Assembly (NCBI RefSeq): GCF_019218295.1
Contig: NZ_JAHUZF010000004.1
Span: 372,001-436,000, forward strand
Length of the DNA stretch: 64,000 nt
Direction: 5' to 3'
DNA from: Maritimibacter sp. DP1N21-5
GTDB taxonomy: Bacteria > Pseudomonadota > Alphaproteobacteria > Rhodobacterales > Rhodobacteraceae
Shown here: positions 10,357-17,962 of the stretch, in pieces
Layout of the letters: each line of letters opens with the position of its first letter
Numbering within the stretch: the first letter of the stretch is position 1
Notes under the pieces: model-generated
What the model was told of the DNA's origin: nothing
Databases searched by the model: none
Seen by the model: the letters and a program-made list of their open reading frames with translations, nothing else
Program-made: the position numbers and the translations under genes

Positions 10357-11285
10357 TGCTGCGCGTCCAGTTGCTCCTCAAGCCTGCCGCCCTGCCGGTC
10401 TGGACCCCCGCGCTCGAGGCCGCGCTTGAGGAGGCGGGGATCGAGGCGGCGCTGGCCACCGATCACGCCCCGGAGACGGTGGATTACGTGATTTACGCGC
10501 CCGGCGGCGGTCCTGTGGACCTTTCGCCTTATACGTCCACGAAGCTTGTCCAGGGGCTTTGGGCCGGGGTGGAGAGTATCATCGAGAATCGCAGCCTGAC
10601 CCAGCCTTATGCCCGCATGGTGGGCGGGGGACTGACCGAAGGCATGGTGGAATGGGTCACGGGCCATGTCCTGCGCCACCACCTCGGGATGGACCGCTAT
10701 ATCACGGCCAAGGACCCGCACTGGGACCAGAGGGTGCCCCCCCTTGCCGCCGATCGCGGGGTGACGATCCTGGGGCTTGGCGTGCTTGGTGCAGCCTGCG
10801 CCGCCGCGCTGGTGACCCTCGGGTTTCGCGTTTCCGGCTGGAGCCGCAGGGAGAAGGCGCTTCCAGGGGTCAATTGCCACCACGGCGAGGCTGGGCTTTC
10901 AGCGGCCTTGGTGGAAGCCGAGATCCTCGTCCTGCTCCTCCCCGCCACACCCGTGACGACCGATCTTATGAACGCCGACACCTTGGCCGCCCTGCCACGA
11001 GGCGCGGTCATCCTGAATCCCGGTCGCGGTGCCCTCATAAACGAGGATGCGCTGCTTGCGGCGCTGGAGAGGGGCCATATCGCCCATGCCACCCTCGACA
11101 CATTCAAGACCGAGCCGCTGCCCGCCGCCCATCCCTTCTGGACCCACCCCGGCGTAACGATCACGCCTCATATCGCCTCGGAAACCCGACCCGATGCGGC
11201 CGCCCGCGTTGTGGCCGAAAACATCCGCCGTTCCGAGGCTGGGGAACCGGTGCTTCACCTCGTCGACCGGACACGCGGGTATTGA
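10356..11285 (+). CDS. ghrA: Glyoxylate/hydroxypyruvate reductase A-type D-2-hydroxyacid dehydrogenase
   Basis: NAD(P)H-dependent 2-hydroxyacid dehydrogenase of 309 residues, predicted to reduce glyoxylate or hydroxypyruvate. The Rossmann fold shows ILGLGVLGAACAAAL. The catalytic region has NPGRGALINEDALLAAL, a glutamate in the FKTEPLP stretch and the catalytic histidine in TITPHIASET. The ATG overlaps the rodA stop (TGATG), so it is probably translated from the cell-shape message although its metabolism is unrelated. The substrate is inferred from family resemblance. Confidence 0.85.
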   Translation: MLRVQLLLKPAALPVWTPALEAALEEAGIEAALATDHAPETVDYVIYAPGGGPVDLSPYTSTKLVQGLWAGVESIIENRSLTQPYARMVGGGLTEGMVEWVTGHVLRHHLGMDRYITAKDPHWDQRVPPLAADRGVTILGLGVLGAACAAALVTLGFRVSGWSRREKALPGVNCHHGEAGLSAALVEAEILVLLLPATPVTTDLMNADTLAALPRGAVILNPGRGALINEDALLAALERGHIAHATLDTFKTEPLPAAHPFWTHPGVTITPHIASETRPDAAARVVAENIRRSEAGEPVLHLVDRTRGY

Positions 11286-11383
11286 GGGGGCCCTTCACGG
11301 GCGGGGGAACGCCGCTCTTCCCCGGCGCCGCCGGGCTGTGGACATGGGCGATCGGCAAGGCCCGGCTTTCCGGGGCGACTCAC

Positions 11384-11412
11384 TTGACGGGCCATAAAAA
11401 AGGGCCTATTGC
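11384..11412 (+). promoter_or_regulatory. Probable sigma-70 promoter of rpmB
   Basis: TTGACG, 17 bases, TATTGC. The predicted start is near 11419, giving a leader of about 105 bases that contains the hairpin at 11429-11450. Confidence 0.6.
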
Positions 11413-11428
11413 CCGCGAACGGAATTCG

Positions 11429-11450
11429 GGGCGCTGCCTGTGCGGCGCCC
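11429..11450 (+). terminator. Terminator-like hairpin in the rpmB leader (possible attenuator)
   Basis: Nine-pair stem (GGGCGCTGC with GCGGCGCCC, one G-T pair) around a CTGT tetraloop, followed by GTTTGTATTG. It lies downstream of the predicted rpmB promoter, so it could attenuate rpmB; it could also simply end transcription from ghrA. Confidence 0.5.
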
Positions 11451-11523
11451 GTTTGTATTGACTGGCAAGTCGGGGCGGGCGCCAAACCCCCCGGAAACTG
11501 CCGCCAAGATGAGGAATGAACCC

Positions 11524-11811
11524 ATGTCGCGCGTCTGCGAACTGACTGGTAAAGGGCCGGCCACGGGCAACAACGTGAGCCACGCCAACAACAAAACCCG
11601 CCGCCGGTTCCTGCCGAACCTGAACGACGTGTCGCTTGTTTCCGAGACGCTGGGTCGTCCGGTCAAGCTGCGCATCTCGGCCTCGGCGCTGCGTTCGGTC
11701 GACCACCGTGGCGGACTTGACGCTTTCCTTGCCAAGGCGAAGGACAGCGAGCTTTCGGACCGCGCTCTGAAAGTGAAGAAAGAAATCGCCAAGGCACAAG
11801 CCTCGGCCTGA
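11524..11811 (+). CDS. rpmB: 50S ribosomal protein L28
   Basis: Ribosomal protein of 95 residues near the exit-tRNA region of the large subunit. It is recognised from [20 protein letters not shown] and the following [10 protein letters not shown] basic stretch. It lacks the zinc Cys pairs seen in some L28 forms, so it is probably zinc-independent. The ATG at 11524 is chosen because all L28 proteins start here. It is monocistronic, with its own promoter and terminator. Confidence 0.97.
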   Translation: MSRVCELTGKGPATGNNVSHANNKTRRRFLPNLNDVSLVSETLGRPVKLRISASALRSVDHRGGLDAFLAKAKDSELSDRALKVKKEIAKAQASA

Positions 11812-11832
11812 TTTCAGCTAGATTACGCAAAG

Positions 11833-11867
11833 CGGCCCTGCCTTTCGGTGGGGCCGTTTTCGTTTGT
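11833..11867 (+). terminator. Intrinsic terminator of rpmB
   Basis: The stem 11833-11842 pairs with 11847-11856 (CGGCCC/GGGCCG plus inner pairs) around a TTTC loop and is followed by TTTTCGTTTGT. Confidence 0.8.
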
Positions 11868-11931
11868 CGTGGGGCCTTCCGCGACCACGTGACGCCTTGC
11901 CGGGTCCGGGGTGTGCGGATAGATCGGCACC

Positions 11932-12270
11932 ATGCGTGCGACTTTCGCCTTTGTTCTGTCCTGCCTCATCGCGCTGTCTGGCGTGATCCTCGCCGATGCG
12001 CGAGGGGCGAACCATGACATCGGCGCCGAGATCGTGATCTGTTCGGGCGTCGGGATGACGACCATCACCATTGGACCCGATGGCGAACTGATCGAGACGA
12101 AAGAGCCTTGTCCGGATGGCAGCTCCGTCTTTGCGGCTGCTTTCGTCCTGCCCGACCTGCCGCGCCCCTTCGAGCGGTTGGTTGCCAGCGTCGAAAGCCC
12201 TGCGCCGATCCTTCATGTTGCACGCCATGAACTGACCCCTACGGCACGGGGGCCGCCTGTGACGACCTGA
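11932..12270 (+). CDS. Small exported protein upstream of the copper chaperone
   Basis: Hypothetical protein of 112 residues. Residues 1-24 form a signal peptide (LSCLIALSGVILADARGA). The mature part holds two cysteines, in VICSGVG and EPCPDG, flanking a short TITIGPDG strand. It resembles the small DUF2946-like proteins that sit next to copper-handling genes, but I cannot confirm the family. It lies 36 bases before a PCu(A)C gene on the same strand, which suggests a periplasmic role in copper delivery. Confidence 0.7.
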   Translation: MRATFAFVLSCLIALSGVILADARGANHDIGAEIVICSGVGMTTITIGPDGELIETKEPCPDGSSVFAAAFVLPDLPRPFERLVASVESPAPILHVARHELTPTARGPPVTT

Positions 12271-12306
12271 ACGTTCCGCTTTCAGATCAAACACAGGAAA
12301 ACATCC

Positions 12307-12840
12307 ATGAAACGCACTCTCCTGGCCGCCGCTGCGGCTTCTCTCGCCCTGTCCGCCGCCGTGCTGCCGGCCCGCGCGGACAGCATCATCGCCATCGAAG
12401 ACGCTTACGCACGGGCCGCCGGCATGAACGCCATGGCCGGCGCGGCCTTCTTCGTCATTTCGAACACCGGGGACACGGACGACCGCCTGATCGGCGCGAA
12501 GTCGGATGTCTCCGAGCGGGTCGAGCTTCACACGCATATCGCCGACAGCGAAGGGGTCATGAAGATGGTTGAAGTCGAAGAAGGCTTCCCCGTCGCGGCA
12601 GGTAGCACCCATGTTCTGCAACGTGGCGGAGACCATGTCATGTTCATGGGCCTGCGCGACGGCTTCGAGAACGGCGAGACTGTCGCGGTGACGCTGGTCT
12701 TCGAACAGGCCGGCGAGGTCGTGGTCGAGATCCCCGTGGACAATGACCGCAAACCGGACGAAATGGGCGGCGGCATGATGAACCATGGTGGCCACGGTGG
12801 CATGAACCAGGGCGGCATGAACAAGCCTGCCGGGAACTGA
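12307..12840 (+). CDS. Periplasmic copper chaperone PCu(A)C
   Basis: Exported chaperone of 177 residues that carries Cu(I) towards the CuA site of cytochrome oxidase. A signal peptide ends near AARA/PARA at about residue 24. The copper ligands follow the family pattern: histidines in ELHTHIADS, methionines in GVMKM and the final HVMFM. The C-terminal tail (about 155-177) is rich in Met, His and Gly (GGGMMNHGGHGGMNQGG) and probably adds metal sites. The cytochrome oxidase genes are not in this window. Confidence 0.92.
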   Translation: MKRTLLAAAAASLALSAAVLPARADSIIAIEDAYARAAGMNAMAGAAFFVISNTGDTDDRLIGAKSDVSERVELHTHIADSEGVMKMVEVEEGFPVAAGSTHVLQRGGDHVMFMGLRDGFENGETVAVTLVFEQAGEVVVEIPVDNDRKPDEMGGGMMNHGGHGGMNQGGMNKPAGN

Positions 12841-12853
12841 CCCCGCACCGGGA

Positions 12854-12880
12854 AGGGGGCGCGAGGAGGTCGTGCCCCCT
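12854..12880. terminator. Hairpin between convergent genes
   Basis: An 11-pair stem (AGGGGGCGCGA with TCGTGCCCCCT, one G-T pair) and a GGAGG loop lie between the convergent copper chaperone and sirtuin genes. There is no clear T-run. It touches the sirtuin stop codon. Confidence 0.45.
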
Positions 12881-13574
12881 AGACCCGCGACAGAACCTCA
12901 TCGACCCAGGCCGGAACGACGCTGCTCGCAGGACCGTAGCGGCCCGCGTCGAAGGCGCGGCGACCCTCGGTGGGTTCGAGGTTCAGCTCCAGCGTTTCGG
13001 CCCCGTTCGCCCGTGCCTCAGCGGCGAAGCCTGCCGCCGGATAGACGTTGCCAGAGGTGCCGATGGCGACGAAGAGATCGGCCATCAGAAGCGCCTCGTA
13101 GATCTCGTCCATCCGATAGGGCATTTCCCCGAACCAGACGATATCAGGCCGCGCCGCCAGCATTCCGCAGGCGGGACAGGCATCCACGGGCGACATGACC
13201 GCCTGCGCGCGCCAGCGATGATCGCAGGAGGCACAGAGCGCCCCGTCGAGCATACCGTGCATGTGGATCACTCCCACCGCGCCGGCGCGTTCGTGCAGGT
13301 CGTCGACGTTCTGTGTGACCAACGTGACCTGACCGGGAACCGCCGCGGACAGCCGGGCGAGCGCGCGGTGGGCCGCATTGGGTTCCGCCCCCCGGCAATT
13401 GGCGCGACGGGCGTTGTAGAAGTCGTGGACGAACACCGGGTTGCGGGCAAATCCCTCGGGCGTCGCGACCTCGTTGAGGTCGTATTTCGTCCAGAGCCCG
13501 TCCTTGTCGCGAAAGGTGCCAAGGCCGCTTTCGGCGGACACGCCCGCGCCGGTGAGAATGACGATGCGTTTCAT
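12879..13574 (-). CDS. cobB: NAD-dependent protein deacylase, class III sirtuin
   Basis: Sir2 enzyme of 231 residues that removes acyl groups from lysines using NAD. Motifs in order: ILTGAGVSAESGLGTFR, FYNARR, TQNVDDLHERAG, the catalytic histidine in IHMHG, and a four-cysteine zinc site (CASC...CPAC). The FYNARR segment supplies the Tyr-x-x-Arg pair typical of class III sirtuins that accept succinyl and malonyl groups. The start at 13574 gives the standard MKRIVILTG N-terminus. The next gene is divergent, about 50 bases away. Confidence 0.93.
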   Translation of the reverse strand: MKRIVILTGAGVSAESGLGTFRDKDGLWTKYDLNEVATPEGFARNPVFVHDFYNARRANCRGAEPNAAHRALARLSAAVPGQVTLVTQNVDDLHERAGAVGVIHMHGMLDGALCASCDHRWRAQAVMSPVDACPACGMLAARPDIVWFGEMPYRMDEIYEALLMADLFVAIGTSGNVYPAAGFAAEARANGAETLELNLEPTEGRRAFDAGRYGPASSVVPAWVDEVLSRV

Positions 13575-13626
13575 GTCGGCACGCTGTCTGCTTGACCCAT
13601 GGCCGTCAAGCGGCAAGGCTGGCTTC

Positions 13627-13860
13627 ATGTTGAAGCGTGAGCGCCACGAATTGCCGGAGCACATCGCCGCGCGGCTGGAGCTCGGCGGGCTGCGCGCGGC
13701 CTATGACGGGCGCCCGGACTACCAGCGGAACGACTATCTCGGCTGGATCTGTCGCGCGAAACGGGCCGAGACGCGGGAGAAACGAGTGGCGCAGATGCTG
13801 GACGAGTTGGCGCGGGGAGGTGTCTACATGAAGATGCAGTGGAACGGAGGCCGGGGATGA
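13627..13860 (+). CDS. Short YdeI-like (OmpD-associated family) protein
   Basis: A 77-residue protein, largely charged, with a segment (YQRNDYLGWICRAKRAETREKRVAQMLDEL, residues about 32-61) like the C-terminal region of the YdeI/OmpD-associated family. The start ATG at 13627 was chosen because the longer open frame overlaps the divergent sirtuin gene. The stop overlaps the next gene by 4 bases, so the two are coupled. Function unknown. Confidence 0.65.
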   Translation: MLKRERHELPEHIAARLELGGLRAAYDGRPDYQRNDYLGWICRAKRAETREKRVAQMLDELARGGVYMKMQWNGGRG

Positions 13861-14279
13861 CGCCGTGGCACCTTCGGGTCGTGGGTTGGCTGTCGCTCCT
13901 GTGGAACGCGGTGGGCGCCGGAATCTACGTCGTATCGCGGCTGCAGATCGCGGCCTATACGGAAGCGCTGTCGTCGGCCCAGGTCTCCTGGTTCGACACG
14001 CTGCCCGTCTGGGTGAGCCTCGCCTATGCGCTGGGCGTCTGGGGCGCGCTCCTGGGCTCGGTGCTGCTTCTGGCGCGATCGCGTTTCGCTGTGCTGGCCT
14101 TTGTGCTGTCCCTGATCGGGGTGCTCGTGACGACCGGCTATTCCCTGAGCCTGCCCGTGGGCGAGGCCGCAGACGTCGTGTCACCGACGCCGCTCGCCTT
14201 CTCTTCGGTGCTGATCCTGATCGCGGCTGGGCTCTGGATCTATGCGCGCGCGATGGCGAGCCGGGGGCACCTGCGCTGA
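13857..14279 (+). CDS. Four-helix membrane protein of unknown function
   Basis: Hypothetical inner-membrane protein of 140 residues with four hydrophobic stretches (about 8-28, 50-72, 78-98 and 108-132). It has no motif I recognise. The ATG overlaps the stop of the YdeI-like gene (ATGA), and the next gene is convergent with only 16 bases between. Confidence 0.7.
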   Translation: MTPWHLRVVGWLSLLWNAVGAGIYVVSRLQIAAYTEALSSAQVSWFDTLPVWVSLAYALGVWGALLGSVLLLARSRFAVLAFVLSLIGVLVTTGYSLSLPVGEAADVVSPTPLAFSSVLILIAAGLWIYARAMASRGHLR

Positions 14280-14295
14280 GGCATCCGGCGCCGGG

Positions 14296-15000
14296 TCAGG
14301 CCGCCACGTTGCGTTTTTCATGCGCCGCGAGGCGGGCGTTCGCGTCGATGAGCTTGCGCCGCGTGCTTTCGGCGAGATGGCGGCCAAGAACATGGGCGAA
14401 TTCATCGTCACGCTCGGTGAGCGCGCGCAGGACGGTGCCGGCGATGCTGTAGATGCGCGCGGCTTCGACGATCTCGACCGTGGCCGAGGCGGGGGCCGCT
14501 TCCATCACCTCCATTTCGCCGATGAAGCCACGGTTGATCGTGCCGACGACGGATCCGTCCGACAGGACCCGCGCCGCGCCCTCGACGATGAAATGCAGAT
14601 GGGTGACGGGCGTGCCCTCGGCGGTCAGAAGCGTGCCCGGGGCGGCATCGACACAGGTGCATTTGTTCAGAAGTTGCCGCGCGGTCGGGCGCGCCATATT
14701 CGGCAGGCCGTCGGAGATCAGTGTCATCTCCTCGTCCGAGAAGTCGGCCCGCGTCGTCAGGACAAAGGTGCGCACGAGCCCATAGACCGAGATTACGATC
14801 CAGATCACCTCGACCACGAAGGCCGCGGCGTTCCAGTCCTTCCAGAGGCTCACCAGCATGAGCAGGGCGGAGATGAGGTAGAGGCCGGGGTAGATGCTCC
14901 CGGTGCCGCGAATATAGCCGGTCTGGAGCAGGCCGTAGGCGAGAACGGCGAGCATGACAGAAAGGATGCCCGACCAGTCGAAGATGGTTAGCTGCCACAT
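14296..15000 (-). CDS. Three-helix membrane protein with a cyclic nucleotide-binding domain
   Basis: A 234-residue protein from the ATG at 15000; an in-frame TTG at 15015 would add five residues. Three hydrophobic helices (about 8-26, 36-55 and 60-80) are followed by a soluble cNMP-binding fold at about 105-200, with HLHFIVEGAARVL and the phosphate-cassette-like NRGFIGEMEVM. Three helices plus a cNMP fold is the layout of Popeye-domain proteins. There is no output domain, so it may be a membrane sensor. The exact ligand (cAMP or cGMP) is not evident. Confidence 0.75.
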   Translation of the reverse strand: MWQLTIFDWSGILSVMLAVLAYGLLQTGYIRGTGSIYPGLYLISALLMLVSLWKDWNAAAFVVEVIWIVISVYGLVRTFVLTTRADFSDEEMTLISDGLPNMARPTARQLLNKCTCVDAAPGTLLTAEGTPVTHLHFIVEGAARVLSDGSVVGTINRGFIGEMEVMEAAPASATVEIVEAARIYSIAGTVLRALTERDDEFAHVLGRHLAESTRRKLIDANARLAAHEKRNVAA

Positions 15001-15210
15001 CGATTGAGCTTTCAAGGGGCAGGGCGCCCGGGTGTGCAGCCAAACGGCCGAAACGAAACGTCATGCAGGAGGGGATGTCCCGTCCGCCCCGCGGTCAAAA
15101 AAATATTCTGAAATATTCGAACTGGTTCATTGTTCGCCCGTCTCGCCACGGAAGCAAGCGTCTTGAACCCTGGCTGGTCGCTTCACCGGCCACCCTCGGG
15201 GGGGAGGAGC

Positions 15211-15227
15211 GGCCGGTTGCACCGGCC
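15211..15227. repeat. Inverted repeat downstream of the dehydrogenase gene
   Basis: GGCCGGT, TGC, ACCGGCC: a seven-pair stem in the 281-base gap between the dehydrogenase stop and the divergent side of the cNMP-domain gene. It lacks a T-run in the reading direction, so it is a weak terminator candidate. An AT-rich patch at about 15098-15120 may hold the promoter of the cNMP-domain gene. Confidence 0.35.
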
Positions 15228-15281
15228 CGCAGAGAGAAAAAATTACCCGGTGACAGGCGTTTCGCCCCTCTCGGCGCGGGG

Positions 15282-16373
15282 TCACTTCAGGACGATGACG
15301 TTCCGCTTGGCGCTGCCGGATTTCGTCGAGGCGATGGCCTCGTTGATCTGGTCGAGGGGGAAGCGATTCGAAATCAGTTCGTCGAGCTTCAGTCGCTTCT
15401 GTTCGTAAAGATCGACCATCCACGGGATGTCGCGGGCGATGACGGTGTTGCCCATCATGGTGCCAAGGATACCCTGCGCCGCGTTGCCCATGCCAAGCGG
15501 GGAATAGCTCGCCTTGGCCGTGGCATGGGGCAGGCCGACCATGATCACGTTGCCGCCCGGGGCGAGGTAACGCGGCGCCGCGTCATAGACAGGCGCCGCG
15601 CCCACGGTGACGAAGACCGCGTCGGCCCCGCGCCCGCCGTTGAGTTTCTTCATCGCGGACCAGGGCTTTTCCTCCGAGGCAAGGACGCCATGCGTGGCAC
15701 CGAAGTCGCGCGCCATGGCGAGCTTTTCCTCGGTCATGTCAACGGCGATGATCCGGGCCGCGCCGGCAATGCGGGCCCCCTGAATGGCATTGAGCCCGAC
15801 ACCGCCCGCGCCGATCACGACGACCGTTTGCCCGGGGCGGATGTTGGCCACATTGACGACCGCCCCGATGCCGGTGATCACCCCGCAGGCCAAGAGCGCG
15901 GCCGAGTCCATGGGCACGGTGTCGGGGATTTTCGCGACCTGACTGGCCAGCACGACGACCCGTTCCGCGAAGGCACCGGTCTGAAGCCCCTGATAGACCG
16001 GGGCGCCGTCACCAGTCGTGAGGGGACCTTGATCAAGGCCGTCATAGGGCGTTTCGCAGGTGACGGGACGCGCGGTCTGGCAGGAGGGGCAATGGCCGCA
16101 GGCGCGGATCAGGGTCACGACGACCCGGTCACCGGGCGCGATGCCATGGACCTCGGGGCCGACCCTGGACACGATGCCTGCCGCTTCGTGTCCGTAGACG
16201 GCGGGAAGCGGGCCGCCGAAGCCGCCCTCGGCGAAGGATATATCGGATTGGCAGATCGCGACGGCGTGGATTTCGACTTCGACCTCGCCGGCCTCGGGCG
16301 GGCGGATCGAGATCTCCTCGATGACGAGGGGTTCCCCGAAGGCGTGGCAGACGGCGGCCTTGATCTTGTCCAT
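15282..16373 (-). CDS. Zinc-dependent medium-chain alcohol dehydrogenase
   Basis: NAD(P)-dependent dehydrogenase of 363 residues. The catalytic zinc ligands are the Cys in AICQSD and the His in YGHEAAG. The structural zinc site is CGHCPSCQTARPVTC. The Rossmann loop is VIGAGGVGLNAIQGA. The start at 16373 follows a strong GGGAGGG site, so the longer frame to 16427 is rejected. It resembles aryl-alcohol and S-hydroxymethylglutathione dehydrogenases; the substrate is open. It lies 81 bases after the five-gene hydrolase/dehydratase operon on the same strand. Confidence 0.9.
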   Translation of the reverse strand: MDKIKAAVCHAFGEPLVIEEISIRPPEAGEVEVEIHAVAICQSDISFAEGGFGGPLPAVYGHEAAGIVSRVGPEVHGIAPGDRVVVTLIRACGHCPSCQTARPVTCETPYDGLDQGPLTTGDGAPVYQGLQTGAFAERVVVLASQVAKIPDTVPMDSAALLACGVITGIGAVVNVANIRPGQTVVVIGAGGVGLNAIQGARIAGAARIIAVDMTEEKLAMARDFGATHGVLASEEKPWSAMKKLNGGRGADAVFVTVGAAPVYDAAPRYLAPGGNVIMVGLPHATAKASYSPLGMGNAAQGILGTMMGNTVIARDIPWMVDLYEQKRLKLDELISNRFPLDQINEAIASTKSGSAKRNVIVLK

Positions 16374-16454
16374 GGTATCCCTCCCGAGCGTGCGAAACCG
16401 TGTTTCATTTTTGTCTTGCCGCGTCATGCGCGCCCGGACAAGCCCGCGGTCTGT

Positions 16455-17168
16455 TTACGTTGCGTCCGCGAAGTCCGCGAGCGTGCGGGCGAGCGTTTCG
16501 GGCATCTGGAAGAAGGGCGAATGGCCTGAGGGCAGATGCACGCTTTCGTCCTCGCGGAAGCCCGCCGCCATCTGTTCCTGATGGGCGGGCGGGATGCCCC
16601 GATCCTCGTCACAGAAGACATATAGCTTGCGCAGGTGGTCCGACGCGCCGGTGAGCGTCGCGGGCGTGGTCTGCGGCGCGAAGGGTTGCCAGCTCAGGCG
16701 CGGGGCCGCGTGGTCGGCGGTGCCGGGCGGGCAATCGGCATACATCGGTCCGGCAACGAAGTCGTCCTTGAACCGGAAGGCGACGCGATCCTCGCGCAGC
16801 TCGAAAGCGTTGCGCATCGGTTGTTCGGGCGCCTCCTTCAGCATTGCGACCAGCGACTTTCCCGGGGCAGGCACATAGGCCGTGACATAGACGAGCCCCT
16901 CGATGTTCGACGGATCGCGTTCGGCCGCCTCGGTGATCGCGAAGCCGCCCGCCGAATGCGCGACGAGGATCGTCGGCCCGTCCACCGCGCCCAGAACCGC
17001 GTCAGCATAGGAGGCGAGCGTCACCTCCTCGAGCGGGGTCTTGTCCGATCCTGCCCCGGGAAGGTCGATGGCGAGCGCATCGTGGCCGAGTTCTTGCAAG
17101 TTTCGAACAACGGCCTCCCAGCACCATGCGCCGTGGTTCGAGCCATGAATGAGGAGAAAGCGCGCCAT
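16455..17168 (-). CDS. Alpha/beta hydrolase, esterase of the plant-methylesterase-like group
   Basis: Cytosolic hydrolase of 237 residues. The early HGSNHGAWCW loop is typical of the methylesterase/hydroxynitrile-lyase-like branch. The nucleophile is Ser72 in VAHSAGG, His216 lies in LPSGHSPF, and the acid is probably Asp187. There is no signal peptide. Its ATG shares one base with the stop of the enol-lactonase gene, so it is the last gene of a coupled five-gene unit. The substrate cannot be named. Confidence 0.82.
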   Translation of the reverse strand: MARFLLIHGSNHGAWCWEAVVRNLQELGHDALAIDLPGAGSDKTPLEEVTLASYADAVLGAVDGPTILVAHSAGGFAITEAAERDPSNIEGLVYVTAYVPAPGKSLVAMLKEAPEQPMRNAFELREDRVAFRFKDDFVAGPMYADCPPGTADHAAPRLSWQPFAPQTTPATLTGASDHLRKLYVFCDEDRGIPPAHQEQMAAGFREDESVHLPSGHSPFFQMPETLARTLADFADAT

Positions 17169-17962
17169 CAGATGTGTCCGATCTCGGTCAGGAAGGCGGT
17201 CAGGACCGCCGCATAGGTTTCAGGTTGGTCGATGCAGGGCACGTGGCCCGCGCGCCGGATGATCTCGAACTTCGCGCCTTTGATGAGGCTCGTGGTCTCG
17301 CGCACAAGGTCGGTGGGTGTCGAGCCATCCTCGCTCCCCGCGATTCCGAGGGTGGGGAGGGTCAGCCGCGCCGTCGACTCGTAAAGGTCGGTCTCGCCGA
17401 TCGCGGCGGCGCAGGCCATGAAGCCCTCGGGGTCCTGCGCGACCAGCATGGCGCGGGCGCGGGCCACGAGGCCGGGATGCGTGCGGCGGGTCGCGCGGGG
17501 GAACCAACGCTCCATCGTCGCATCGGCCACCGCCTCGATCCCGCCGTCGCGAACCTGTGCGATACGGTCCTGCCAGATCTCGGAGGTGCCGATCTTGGAG
17601 GCGGTGTTGGACAGCACCATCGCGCGGATCAGATCGAGCCGTTCGGCGGCCAGCCCCTGCGCCACCATGCCGCCGATGGAAAGGCCGACCATGACCACCT
17701 CGCGTGCACCGAGATGATCGAAGAGCCGCCCGGCATCCTGCACGAGGTCGCCCATGTAGTAGGGTCCAGGGGGCACCGAGGTCTGGCCGTGGCCGCGCAT
17801 GTCGTAGCGGATGACGCGCAGCCCGTCCGGAAGTCGCGCGACCACATCGTCCCAGATCGAAAGCTCGGTGCCGAGCGCATTGGCGAAGGCGAGCACGGGC
17901 CCATCCTCGGGCCCATCCTCGCGGTAATGGGTAAGAATGTCGCCGAGCGCTGCGAAGGGCAT
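17168..17962 (-). CDS. pcaD: 3-oxoadipate enol-lactonase-like hydrolase
   Basis: Alpha/beta hydrolase of 264 residues that matches the PcaD family, which opens 3-oxoadipate enol-lactone in the beta-ketoadipate route for aromatics. The nucleophile is Ser95 in GLSIGG, followed by the family's MVAQGLA. The acid is probably in AGSEDGSTP, and the histidine is in RRAGHVPCIDQPE near the end. The start overlaps the dehydratase stop by one base. No other pca genes are nearby, so a different lactone or ester is possible. Confidence 0.75.
   Translation of the reverse strand: MPFAALGDILTHYREDGPEDGPVLAFANALGTELSIWDDVVARLPDGLRVIRYDMRGHGQTSVPPGPYYMGDLVQDAGRLFDHLGAREVVMVGLSIGGMVAQGLAAERLDLIRAMVLSNTASKIGTSEIWQDRIAQVRDGGIEAVADATMERWFPRATRRTHPGLVARARAMLVAQDPEGFMACAAAIGETDLYESTARLTLPTLGIAGSEDGSTPTDLVRETTSLIKGAKFEIIRRAGHVPCIDQPETYAAVLTAFLTEIGHI

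Noticed and set aside
15063..16529. A 488-codon plus-strand open frame.
   Set aside because: It lies opposite the zinc dehydrogenase, whose motifs are unambiguous; composition is that of a reverse-frame shadow.
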